DNA from: CAYZSU01 sp964480565
GTDB lineage: Bacteria > UBA10199 > 2-02-FULL-44-16 > JAAZCA01
Direction of reading: 5' to 3'
Assembly (NCBI GenBank): GCA_964480565.1
Contig: CAYZSU010000018.1
Span: 1-35,972, forward strand
Length of the DNA: 35,972 bases
The translations under genes and the position numbers were made by a program. The notes under the pieces are model-generated. The model was not told where the DNA came from and did not search any database. It was given only the letters and a program-made list of their open reading frames with translations. Shown piece by piece: positions 1 to 6,235 of the stretch. The first letter of the stretch is position 1; each line of letters starts with the position of its first letter.

Positions 1-126
1 TACCATAGCACACACTTGAGTTGCGGACTAGATGCTCTTCGCTAAGCGGTTACATAACTCATTGACTGTATGATATTATAATTGCACTTTTCTTTTATGA
101 AAAAGCCTGGCACTCATGCCGTAAAA

Positions 127-279
127 GGGACTACATATGAAAAATAGCAATTCTAAGGAGTGTTCAAAAATGTCCATATTCAAGTCGGACAGCAGATTTA
201 ATGAGGGTGCATACATATTAGTATGTAATCGAATTGAATTTGCTGGACAACACAGAAGAGGGGAATTTTGGGGCACTCC
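127..279 (+). repeat. Palindromic repeat family, copy A (full length)
   Basis: This 153-bp copy begins GGGAC and ends GGGGCACTC. It aligns along its whole length with the reverse complement of the copy at 7971-8122. It is a long imperfect palindrome centred on CATACATATTAGTATGTA at about 212-229. The frame used by the SemiSWEET-like gene stays open through the entire copy, so the element encodes that protein's N-terminal extension. Confidence 0.8.
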
Positions 280-535
280 TGCTATTATCAACAAGATTGG
301 TTGGTTTGCATCTGCCATGGCAATCGCTATGTATGTGTCGTATATTGATCAAATTATGCTCAACATATCAGGGCAGGCGGGGTCAGTCATTTTACCAATA
401 GTGACAACGATTAATGGCACTGCCTGGGTACTGTATGGATCTCTCAAACCAAAAAAAGATTGGCCTATTATTGCCTGCAATATACCTGGCATTATTTTAG
501 GATTCATCACTGCAATTACTAGTGTAATATGTTGA
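137..535 (+). CDS. SemiSWEET-type sugar transporter with repeat-derived N-terminus
   Basis: From about residue 50 this 132-residue product matches the bacterial SemiSWEET (MtN3-like) family: a three-helix half-transporter that dimerises in the inner membrane to move sugars. Supporting segments are IGWFASAMAIAMYVSYIDQI, TAWVLYGSLKPKKDWPI and ANIP-like CNIPGIILGF. The usual proline of the PQ motif is aspartate here (YIDQI). SemiSWEETs are about 85-95 residues and begin near the first helix. The first ~48 residues here come from repeat copy A, and no in-frame start codon remains between the repeat and helix 1. ATG 137 has AAGGGA 6 nt upstream. ATG 170 is equally possible, with AAGGAG at 155-160 and a 9-nt spacer. 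A perfect TATAAT lies at 77-82, without a good -35. The gene may be functional with a foreign N-terminus or may be decaying. Confidence 0.7.
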   Translation: MKNSNSKECSKMSIFKSDSRFNEGAYILVCNRIEFAGQHRRGEFWGTPAIINKIGWFASAMAIAMYVSYIDQIMLNISGQAGSVILPIVTTINGTAWVLYGSLKPKKDWPIIACNIPGIILGFITAITSVIC

Positions 536-553
536 TGATTTAGTTTAAATCTA

Positions 554-583
554 TTGACTCATCTATTTTAATTTGAATATTAT
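554..583 (+). promoter_or_regulatory. Candidate sigma-70 promoter for the HDOD gene
   Basis: TTGACT at 554-559 and TATTAT at 578-583 are separated by 18 bp and each match the consensus at 5 of 6 positions. A transcript would start near 590 and give an ~85-nt leader before the ATG at 676. No other gene lies between. Confidence 0.45.
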
Positions 584-675
584 TTATCTCTATAATTTAC
601 TTTAAGTATTTGACAGGAAATGCATGAAAAACCACGCTAGACTTTAACAGTTATTTATGATTTTATGGCTAACAC

Positions 676-1953
676 ATGGTGATCGCACAAAAATTACATG
701 CTGAGAATTTATTTGAGCAAGTTCAGTCCTTGCCTCCATTGCCATCTGCTGTAAGTAAGCTATATGAACTAGCTGGGGATCCCTTGGTGAGTTCTCGTGA
801 TATGGAGCATGTGATTACGCACGATCAAGTATTGACGGCACGTATTCTAAAATATGCCAATTCTGCCTATTATGGACTATCCCATCGCATTTCTACAGTA
901 AGCCATGCCATTATGATCATCGGATTTGACGGTATTCGCAGTCTGACACTTGGATTTACAGTATTTGGTATGAAAGGCTCGCATCAAACTGATCATCTAT
1001 TTAATCGAGAAGGGTTTTGGCGCCACTCATTGGCTACAGCCAGTGCAGCACGATTACTCGCTATTCACTTGGACTTGCCAAATCCTGAAGAATTATTTGT
1101 AGCCGGACTTATGCATGATATTGGCCGAATTGTGTTGATCGAACACTTAAAAGAACGTTATTTTGATATATTAAATGAGAGTATTGAGCGCGATATTCCC
1201 TTGTATATACTGGAGCGCGAGTATTTGGGGATGGATCACACTCATGTGGCTAGGCTGCTCTGTCAGCACTGGAAATTGCCATTATCGCTTACTGAAATTA
1301 TTGCCAATCATCATGAGTGCGCGCATGGTGAATTCTATGTGCCCATGGAAGAGGATGAACCGCCGATTAATGACGCATTGCTCAGGCAATGGGAAACAGC
1401 TAGTCGAGTGGTGGCATTGGCTGAAAGTTTAGTTAAGTTATCTGAAATAGGTTGCGGTGTCGATCCTCTCGTTTCCACAAATCCGATTAATTTCTTTACA
1501 AATCGTGAACTTCCCATGCAACAACTCATGCAAATTATTTACTCATTGCCAGATGATATTAATACGGTAGAAAGCTTTTTTAATTTAAATGTGAGCATGT
1601 TTGGACATATGCATGGTTTATTGGACCAAACACGCCATGTGGCATTGGTTTTGGAACAAGAGAAAACCTATAGCTTTATTTCCATTCTACTGCAAAGCAT
1701 GGGTTGTCATATAATTCCTATAGAAACAATGCTATCCCAACATGATAGCAGCGTATGCATTATTTCAGATGATTCCATGTCCCCACAGTTAAAATCCGAC
1801 CTCCGAGCCACTGGTGATAAAGTGATTGATATCACTGCCTGGATCAAACGTCACTCCATGGCATATTATGATGCGCTTCCAATATTATCCTTACGCCAAC
1901 ATCTACTGGGTGAGCTGACGGATTTCTTTGATGAACAGGAAATGAATGCCTAG
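676..1953 (+). CDS. HDOD domain signalling protein
   Basis: The 425-residue product carries an HDOD domain at about residues 13-215, a degenerate relative of HD phosphohydrolases used in bacterial signal output and cell-cycle or motility regulation. The family signature is clear: LPPLPSAVSKLYEL at the start, then ILKYANSAYYGL, AIMIIGFDGIRSL, an FWRHSL segment, the metal-type motif GLMHDIGRIV and IIANHHE. The remaining ~200 residues match nothing I recognise. They hold a helical segment and, near residues 340-400, alternating strand-like stretches that could be a worn receiver-like fold. There is no DNA-binding domain and no membrane segment, so it should be cytoplasmic. The start is uncertain because no Shine-Dalgarno sequence precedes ATG 676. 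It stands alone, followed by a split repeat copy. Family sure; specific role unknown. Confidence 0.88.
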   Translation: MVIAQKLHAENLFEQVQSLPPLPSAVSKLYELAGDPLVSSRDMEHVITHDQVLTARILKYANSAYYGLSHRISTVSHAIMIIGFDGIRSLTLGFTVFGMKGSHQTDHLFNREGFWRHSLATASAARLLAIHLDLPNPEELFVAGLMHDIGRIVLIEHLKERYFDILNESIERDIPLYILEREYLGMDHTHVARLLCQHWKLPLSLTEIIANHHECAHGEFYVPMEEDEPPINDALLRQWETASRVVALAESLVKLSEIGCGVDPLVSTNPINFFTNRELPMQQLMQIIYSLPDDINTVESFFNLNVSMFGHMHGLLDQTRHVALVLEQEKTYSFISILLQSMGCHIIPIETMLSQHDSSVCIISDDSMSPQLKSDLRATGDKVIDITAWIKRHSMAYYDALPILSLRQHLLGELTDFFDEQEMNA

Positions 1954-2089
1954 TAATGCGTTAATTCCAAATAGGCCCATAATGAGGTTGCCCTTAAAAC
2001 GCCCATCTTCGGCGTTGGAAAGTCAAACTCAATTCGGTTACATACTCGTATGTATGCGCCCTCATTGAATTTACTGTTTAGCGATGTGA

Positions 2090-2115
2090 CAACTTGGGTG
2101 TATACGGCCAAGTTG
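2090..2115. repeat. Inverted repeat inside the insert of copy B
   Basis: CAACTTGG at 2090-2097 pairs perfectly with CCAAGTTG at 2108-2115 across a 10-nt loop. It lies in the ~180-bp segment that splits repeat copy B. Confidence 0.55.
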
Positions 2116-2183
2116 ATCAAGCGCTTATGCATTTCCGACAGTGAAAATAGAATAGTCGCTGTCCGCCCTTGCAAACAAGACTT

Positions 2184-2219
2184 CACTTAGCAGCCGTATA
2201 GATATATGGTTGCTAAGTG
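2184..2219. repeat. Second inverted repeat inside the insert of copy B
   Basis: CACTTAGCA at 2184-2192 pairs perfectly with TGCTAAGTG at 2211-2219, leaving an 18-nt loop that can pair a little further with a mismatch. No U tract follows on either strand, so it does not look like a standard terminator. Confidence 0.5.
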
Positions 2220-2342
2220 TTAGTCGCGTTTATGCCTGAAACATTTAGTAATCTGATAGAGGTTAGGCAATCTGGACATTTTTGAACAACCCCACAAATT
2301 GCTATTTTTCACCAGTCCGATAATAAAGAGACTTCGCAAAAA

Positions 2343-2603
2343 TCAATGCACTGACAATAACAATGATCGCTGCAATTCCTCGGATAAAATGCAGTCGCCA
2401 AATACGGTAACAGTAATACTGCGTCGTTGCTGAAGTTCGTCCAGGTTTTCTTTTTGCAATTCTAGCATTTCAGATCGCGTAGGACCTTTAAATACTTCAT
2501 AAATTATATCATCGGTGTCCGCAGTTTCTATAATTGCATCTGTATTGCCATCCCATTCATCCAAACAATGCATTACAATTGCCATATGTCTATTTTGACT
2601 CAT
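2343..2603 (-). CDS. Small hypothetical protein, possibly frameshifted
   Basis: An 86-residue acidic protein I do not recognise, second gene of a two-gene unit. Its ATG overlaps the stop of the upstream 54-residue gene as ATGA, and GGGGGA lies 6 nt before it, so translation is probably coupled. The middle is helical and charged (SEMLELQKENLDEL). After residue ~70 the frame looks poor. The -1/+2 alternative frame over the same bases, open from 2469 down to a TAG at 2302-2304, encodes a convincing membrane helix (RGIAAIIVIVSALIFAK) followed by a basic tail. A single-base error or a real frameshift may therefore have detached a C-terminal membrane anchor. Existence of a gene here is likely; its exact 3' end is not settled. 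Confidence 0.5.
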   Translation of the reverse strand: MSQNRHMAIVMHCLDEWDGNTDAIIETADTDDIIYEVFKGPTRSEMLELQKENLDELQQRRSITVTVFGDCILSEELQRSLLLSVH

Positions 2604-2764
2604 AATAGTCCCCCAGATTTAGGTTTGAAAATGCCATCCAAATAACATGCATGTGAGTGCAGTAAATTTTTATTAAGTGCGCGGAAAAATTTCACAAACC
2701 CCAAAAACTCGATAATTTCAGGCGCATGAGCGATCATGTGTTTAACTGTAATGAATCCCTTCAT
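2600..2764 (-). CDS. Very small hypothetical protein, 54 residues
   Basis: A short frame beginning MKGFITVKHMIAHAPEIIEF and ending KPKSGGLL. The case for it is the perfect AGGAGG at 2769-2774, 4 nt before the ATG, plus the ATGA overlap of its stop with the next gene's start. It contains a histidine-rich amphipathic N-terminal half (HMIAHAPEIIEFLGFVKFF) and no signal peptide. I recognise no family. Together with the downstream gene it forms a compact coupled pair, a layout shared by toxin-antitoxin and other small two-gene cassettes, but nothing in the residues supports a specific function. Confidence 0.5.
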   Translation of the reverse strand: MKGFITVKHMIAHAPEIIEFLGFVKFFRALNKNLLHSHACYLDGIFKPKSGGLL

Positions 2765-2849
2765 AATACCTCCTCTTTGTGAATAGTATTAACTAAAGCA
2801 AGAATAGGGCCAAATAATAATGCTATATATTTCAAGTAGTTAGCAGCGA

Positions 2850-2908
2850 CTGGCACTGAATGGTATGCAGCTTATGCCGTATAAAGAGGGAAGTAATTGC
2901 AGTGCCAG
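2850..2908. repeat. Inverted repeat upstream of the sigma-32-like gene
   Basis: CTGGCACTG at 2850-2858 is perfectly inverted as CAGTGCCAG at 2900-2908, with 41 nt between. Related half-motifs occur at 108-123 (CCTGGCACTCATGCCG, then AAAAGGGA) and 33502-33511 (TGCCTGGCAC), so this is a second, short repeat type. The inner ATGCCGTATAAAGAGGGA resembles ATGCCGTAAAAGGGA at 118-130. Confidence 0.5.
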
Positions 2909-2949
2909 GCACGGAAATGCATGAATTTGATTTATTCAACTATGAACAC

Positions 2950-2979
2950 TTGATTTTAGGCAATGAGATCGCATATTAG
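2950..2979 (+). promoter_or_regulatory. Weak candidate promoter for the sigma-32-like gene
   Basis: TTGATT at 2950-2955 and TATTAG at 2974-2979 are 18 bp apart (4 of 6 matches each). If used, transcription would begin only a few bases before the ATG at 2989, which itself lacks a Shine-Dalgarno sequence, giving a nearly leaderless transcript. Confidence 0.25.
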
Positions 2980-2988
2980 CTAATAAGC

Positions 2989-3900
2989 ATGAGTACTGAT
3001 AAGAAAAACAACAAATTACAAATTCGCCCCAGCAAGTCATTAACTGTTCGCGATCCACTAAATGCCTATATGCAAGAAGTGCATGCATACCCAATGCTCA
3101 GCCCTGAAGAAGAGCGCGAATTAGCCACACAATTTCGCAAATTTGGTGATATTGAGGCTGCCAAGCAGTTGGTCGTGTCTCATTTACGCTTAGTGGCAAA
3201 AATTGCCATGGAGTATCGTTCGGCCAGCCATAATCCATTGGATTTAATTCAAGAGGGGAATGTGGGGTTGTTGAAAGCAGTTAGCAATTTTGATCCAGAT
3301 AAGGGCGCCAGGCTGGGCCATTATGCCACATGGTGGATTAGGTCCTATATTCTTAAATTTATTTTGGATAATTTCCGATTGATCCGCTTGGGCACAACCA
3401 AGGATCAAAAAAAATTATTTTATAATTTAGTGCGCGAAAAAGAACGATTGGAAAAAATGGGCTATGTGGCAACGCCTGTGGAACTATCCAAGCAATTGGG
3501 CGTGGATGAAAAAACAATAACTGACATGCAAAAACGACTTTCCACGCCAGAATATGCACTAGAAGCACCGGTCAAACAGGGAGGGGATGATTCTGGTTCC
3601 ACTTTGCAGGATTTCATATCCGATGGAAGTCAGCCTGTGGATGAGCGCATGAACCATGAGCAAACCCATACGATTTTGCAGGATTGTTTTGATTCATTTT
3701 CTCATACATTAAATGAGCGGGAATTAAAAATATTTAAGGAGCGCTTACTTTCAGAATTACCATTAACGCTTCAAGAAATCGCGGATGACTATGGTATTAC
3801 CAAGGAGCGTGTTCGTCAGATTGAATCCCGCCTCATTCAGCGCTTAAAGGAATTCTTTAAAGATAGCGGTGTTGAGGTGGATTCTTTGAGTGTTCGGTAG
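2989..3900 (+). CDS. rpoH: RpoH-like (sigma-32 type) RNA polymerase sigma factor
   Basis: A 303-residue sigma-70 family protein of the RpoH type, which directs RNA polymerase to stress promoters. Region 1.2 starts at DPLNAYMQEV. Region 2 holds LVVSHLRLVAKIAMEY, DLIQEGNVGLLKAV and ATWWIRSYI. The RpoH box is seen as KDQKKLFYNLVREK. Region 3 follows, and region 4 ends with LQEIADDYGITKERVRQIES. Myxococcota carry several such RpoH-like proteins (SigB/SigC types) with developmental or stress roles, so a heat-shock function is not assured. No Shine-Dalgarno sequence precedes the ATG. The gene is monocistronic: an inverted repeat and weak promoter lie upstream and a terminator at 4026-4060 lies downstream. 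Confidence 0.9.
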   Translation: MSTDKKNNKLQIRPSKSLTVRDPLNAYMQEVHAYPMLSPEEERELATQFRKFGDIEAAKQLVVSHLRLVAKIAMEYRSASHNPLDLIQEGNVGLLKAVSNFDPDKGARLGHYATWWIRSYILKFILDNFRLIRLGTTKDQKKLFYNLVREKERLEKMGYVATPVELSKQLGVDEKTITDMQKRLSTPEYALEAPVKQGGDDSGSTLQDFISDGSQPVDERMNHEQTHTILQDCFDSFSHTLNERELKIFKERLLSELPLTLQEIADDYGITKERVRQIESRLIQRLKEFFKDSGVEVDSLSVR

Positions 3901-4025
3901 GTATTTCAATGAGTTACCCTGTTTTATTAAATTCATTAATTGATAGAGGGATTCAATTCCATCTCTAAATATAATTCATTTATCGAACAGAGTGGGCTTC
4001 TTAAATATAAGTGCAGTCCCATATT

Positions 4026-4060
4026 AAAACAGACTTCAGAATTCCTGCAGGCTGTTTTTT
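4026..4060 (+). terminator. Intrinsic terminator after the sigma-32-like gene
   Basis: AAAACAG (4026-4032) pairs with CTGTTTT (4052-4058). An inner CTTCAG/CTGCAG stem with one mismatch closes a 5-nt loop, and a run of six T follows. It separates the sigma gene from the ECF module. Confidence 0.75.
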
Positions 4061-4130
4061 CGTAATCATCTTGAATTATTTATCAAAATAATCAAAATAA
4101 GCGTCTATCCATTCACCCATTGGAGGGCAA

Positions 4131-4637
4131 ATGCAGGATAATAAATCCAAATGGATTGCAGATACCTTGCGTGAGCATGAGGCGGCATTGCTTCGCTATA
4201 TTTGGCGACTGCTCGGCAATATAGAAAATGCTAAGGAAATCGTTCAAGAAACGTTTTTAAAGTTATGGAGTGAAGAATACCCAGCGATCAAAAGCAAGAT
4301 TCCTCAATGGCTATTCTTTGTAAGTCGCAATCATGCGATTGACTGCATGCGAAAGGTAGGCAGGGCACGCATGTCCTCCTATGAAGAGGGCCAACATTCG
4401 GGCGAAGAATCGCATGTGAATTACGCAGAACAGTCCATTATGAGCGAGCATATTATGGAAAAATTGCAGCAATTAAAGATAAAACAACGCGATGTAATCT
4501 TACTTAAGTTTCAACAGGATCTAAGCTATAAAGAAATCGCTGAAATTACTGGGCTAACTGCATCCAATGTGGGGTTTTTATTGAGTACTGGTATCAAGGA
4601 AATTCGAAATGCATTTATGAATGAGGAGATCGCATGA
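4131..4637 (+). CDS. ECF-type RNA polymerase sigma factor (module 1)
   Basis: A 168-residue extracytoplasmic-function sigma factor. Region 2 spans about residues 12-80 (ALLRYIWRLLGNIENAKEIV, ETFLKLW, IPQWLFFVSRNHAIDCMRK). Region 4 spans about 110-162 (KIKQRDVILLKFQQDLSYKE, IAEITGLTASNVGFLLSTG). A good ribosome site, TTGGAGGGCAA, precedes the ATG. Its stop overlaps the next gene as ATGA, and that gene is a membrane protein with the layout of an anti-sigma factor, so the two should act as a pair. A CGTCTA sequence at 4102-4107, also found before the second ECF gene, could be the -10 of an autoregulated promoter, but no matching -35 AAC was seen. The signal it answers is unknown. Confidence 0.9.
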   Translation: MQDNKSKWIADTLREHEAALLRYIWRLLGNIENAKEIVQETFLKLWSEEYPAIKSKIPQWLFFVSRNHAIDCMRKVGRARMSSYEEGQHSGEESHVNYAEQSIMSEHIMEKLQQLKIKQRDVILLKFQQDLSYKEIAEITGLTASNVGFLLSTGIKEIRNAFMNEEIA

Positions 4638-6175
4638 TACACCCATATACTGACCAACAATTATTCGATTATGTGATGGGTGAGCTAAATTCTCACGACA
4701 CTCAGGCGATTGATGCGGATATAACGTCAAATCCAGAATTGTGTGCAGAAATTAAAGCTATTCAATCAACCTGTCATTCTTTACAAAATGAATTGCAAAA
4801 ACAAGCGCCACAGGAACTGTCTGAAAATGAACGTCAGCAGATCATGACAAATACTCGATCAATCGCTTATAAACGCTCGCCCAATAAGTGGGTATGGCGA
4901 TCAGGCATGTCCATTGCAGCTATGATTGCATTGATGTTGGGAACGTATTTGTACACGGATTATCAATCAGAAGAAATGCATTCAATTAGTGCAGTCAATG
5001 CAGAATCTAAAAAAATATCCCGACCCATGCAGCCGCCTCAAGCACCTCCAATATCGGATCAAATATCAGAATCAATGGTTGCAGGAGGGGGGGCGCCAAT
5101 TCAAAGAACGCCATCACAAGCAAAAAAAACACGCGCATTTGCGAAGAAAGATGATCGTCCCATCGCACAACCGCGTCCCAAATATCCGAATACCATGGCG
5201 CAAGAGGTCTTGTTTAATATCAATGGCCAACCTGTATCAATGCGTACGATGACTCAATTATCGCAAAGCGAATTCACTTTAACAATTCCGTCCAAAGAGG
5301 ATGAGTGGTTGGCAGTAACTGCTCAATTGAAAACAGATAATAAAACCATTCACACCTTGAACATGACACTTCACGCCAAATTATCCTGGGCAAAACGGCC
5401 ACAAAGTCACTGGATTATCGTGAACGATTTTAATAGCCAAACTAAACTATTAGCTGCGAAATCGTCATTGCAGGTATTTTTCAGAAAGCTCGGAAAAGGG
5501 GATTGGGTCTCACTATTATCATCGAATCAGATGAATCCATTAGTTGTACATTCGTCAAGTCTGGGTCACTTAAAATCGCAATTATCCCATGTGAGCATTA
5601 GTAATCAAAAACAACTCGACCAAGCACAGCTGATACTATCGCAACAACTTGCAAAGGAACATTATATAGATGGCGGCATGAACCATATTATTTGGTTAAC
5701 TGATAAGGATACAGCACCGATGTATCAGGTATTTAATAAAGAGAATAAAAACATGACAATGAGCATTGTTTCAGAATCGCATAATGCTCATTTATCGAAA
5801 CCATCTATAAATACAATGAACGTAAAAGATCTAATTTCACATCCAGAAAATCTATTGCATGGCTTAGTCACAGTGGACAATGTTGGCATTGATGTTATTG
5901 TCAATTCCAATACGCACGAGGCGTTTGCTATAAAGCAAATCACTACCGATTTACTCAATGCAAATAATTCTCCTGAGCTTCGTTCTGGTATGACTATGAC
6001 GGCTAGCATATCCCTTGTTCCCAAGGGTGTGAATTATGATGCCTCTGCATATACGACACTTTTCAAAGCCACATCATTGAAAAATATAAGTATTCGTATT
6101 GCTTATGCCTATTATCGCTATGATGGAAAAATGATTAAACGATCGATTGAACATAATATTCCATTATTAAACTAA
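4634..6175 (+). CDS. Transmembrane anti-sigma factor with degenerate VWA-like domain
   Basis: A 513-residue protein translationally coupled to the ECF sigma. Residues 1-60 are an acidic cytoplasmic domain of anti-sigma style (QLFDYVMGELNSHDTQ) without the zinc HxxxCxxC motif. One membrane helix lies at about 91-108. A proline/lysine-rich linker follows to about 185. Residues ~190-250 are strand-rich. Residues ~258-365 read like a von Willebrand A fold that parallels the VWA domain of the next gene: HWIIVNDFNSQ where the neighbour has LVFLMDVSGSM, and HIIWLTDKD where it has VILASDGD. The metal-site DxSxS is DFNSQ, so metal binding is probably lost. The C-terminus of about 145 residues is unassigned. 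I infer a membrane anti-sigma whose periplasmic VWA-like part senses or binds a partner, perhaps the YfbK-type lipoprotein. Confidence 0.7.
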   Translation: MIHPYTDQQLFDYVMGELNSHDTQAIDADITSNPELCAEIKAIQSTCHSLQNELQKQAPQELSENERQQIMTNTRSIAYKRSPNKWVWRSGMSIAAMIALMLGTYLYTDYQSEEMHSISAVNAESKKISRPMQPPQAPPISDQISESMVAGGGAPIQRTPSQAKKTRAFAKKDDRPIAQPRPKYPNTMAQEVLFNINGQPVSMRTMTQLSQSEFTLTIPSKEDEWLAVTAQLKTDNKTIHTLNMTLHAKLSWAKRPQSHWIIVNDFNSQTKLLAAKSSLQVFFRKLGKGDWVSLLSSNQMNPLVVHSSSLGHLKSQLSHVSISNQKQLDQAQLILSQQLAKEHYIDGGMNHIIWLTDKDTAPMYQVFNKENKNMTMSIVSESHNAHLSKPSINTMNVKDLISHPENLLHGLVTVDNVGIDVIVNSNTHEAFAIKQITTDLLNANNSPELRSGMTMTASISLVPKGVNYDASAYTTLFKATSLKNISIRIAYAYYRYDGKMIKRSIEHNIPLLN

Positions 6176-6235
6176 TTTTTCTAATAAAGTGTCATAACCT
6201 TCGTTATTACTTGAAACAGGAATAAAGGAGCGTTT

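Larger units (their letters stand above)
1984..2318 (-). repeat. Palindromic repeat family, copy B, split by ~180 bp
   Basis: The left part, 1984-2079, and the right end, about 2261-2318, together match the full-length copy at 7971-8122. About 180 bp between them (roughly 2080-2260) do not. The centre ACATACTCGTATGT lies at 2041-2054. This fills most of the gap after the HDOD gene. The right end runs into a possible alternative 3' end of the neighbouring small gene. Confidence 0.7.

Noticed and set aside
1..126. A possible tRNA or other RNA gene at the window start
   Set aside because: No cloverleaf or T-loop sequence could be drawn; only a TATAAT at 77-82 and a CCTGGCAC motif are visible.
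76..318. 80-residue minus-strand frame over repeat copy A
   Set aside because: It is the antisense reading of the palindromic repeat; related peptides appear from copy C for the same reason. No ribosome site.
610..643. TTGACA at 610-615 with TAGACT at 638-643 as the HDOD promoter
   Set aside because: The 22-bp spacer is too long; the 554-583 pair fits better.
1950..2186. 78-residue minus-strand frame after the HDOD gene
   Set aside because: It overlaps the HDOD end and reads repeat copy B (SKFNEGAYI, VCNRIEF as in copy A). It is repeat-derived, with no ribosome site or family.
2852..2875. TGGCAC at 2852 as a sigma-54 promoter for the sigma-32-like gene
   Set aside because: No TTGC-type -12 element at the required spacing; the bases belong to an inverted repeat.
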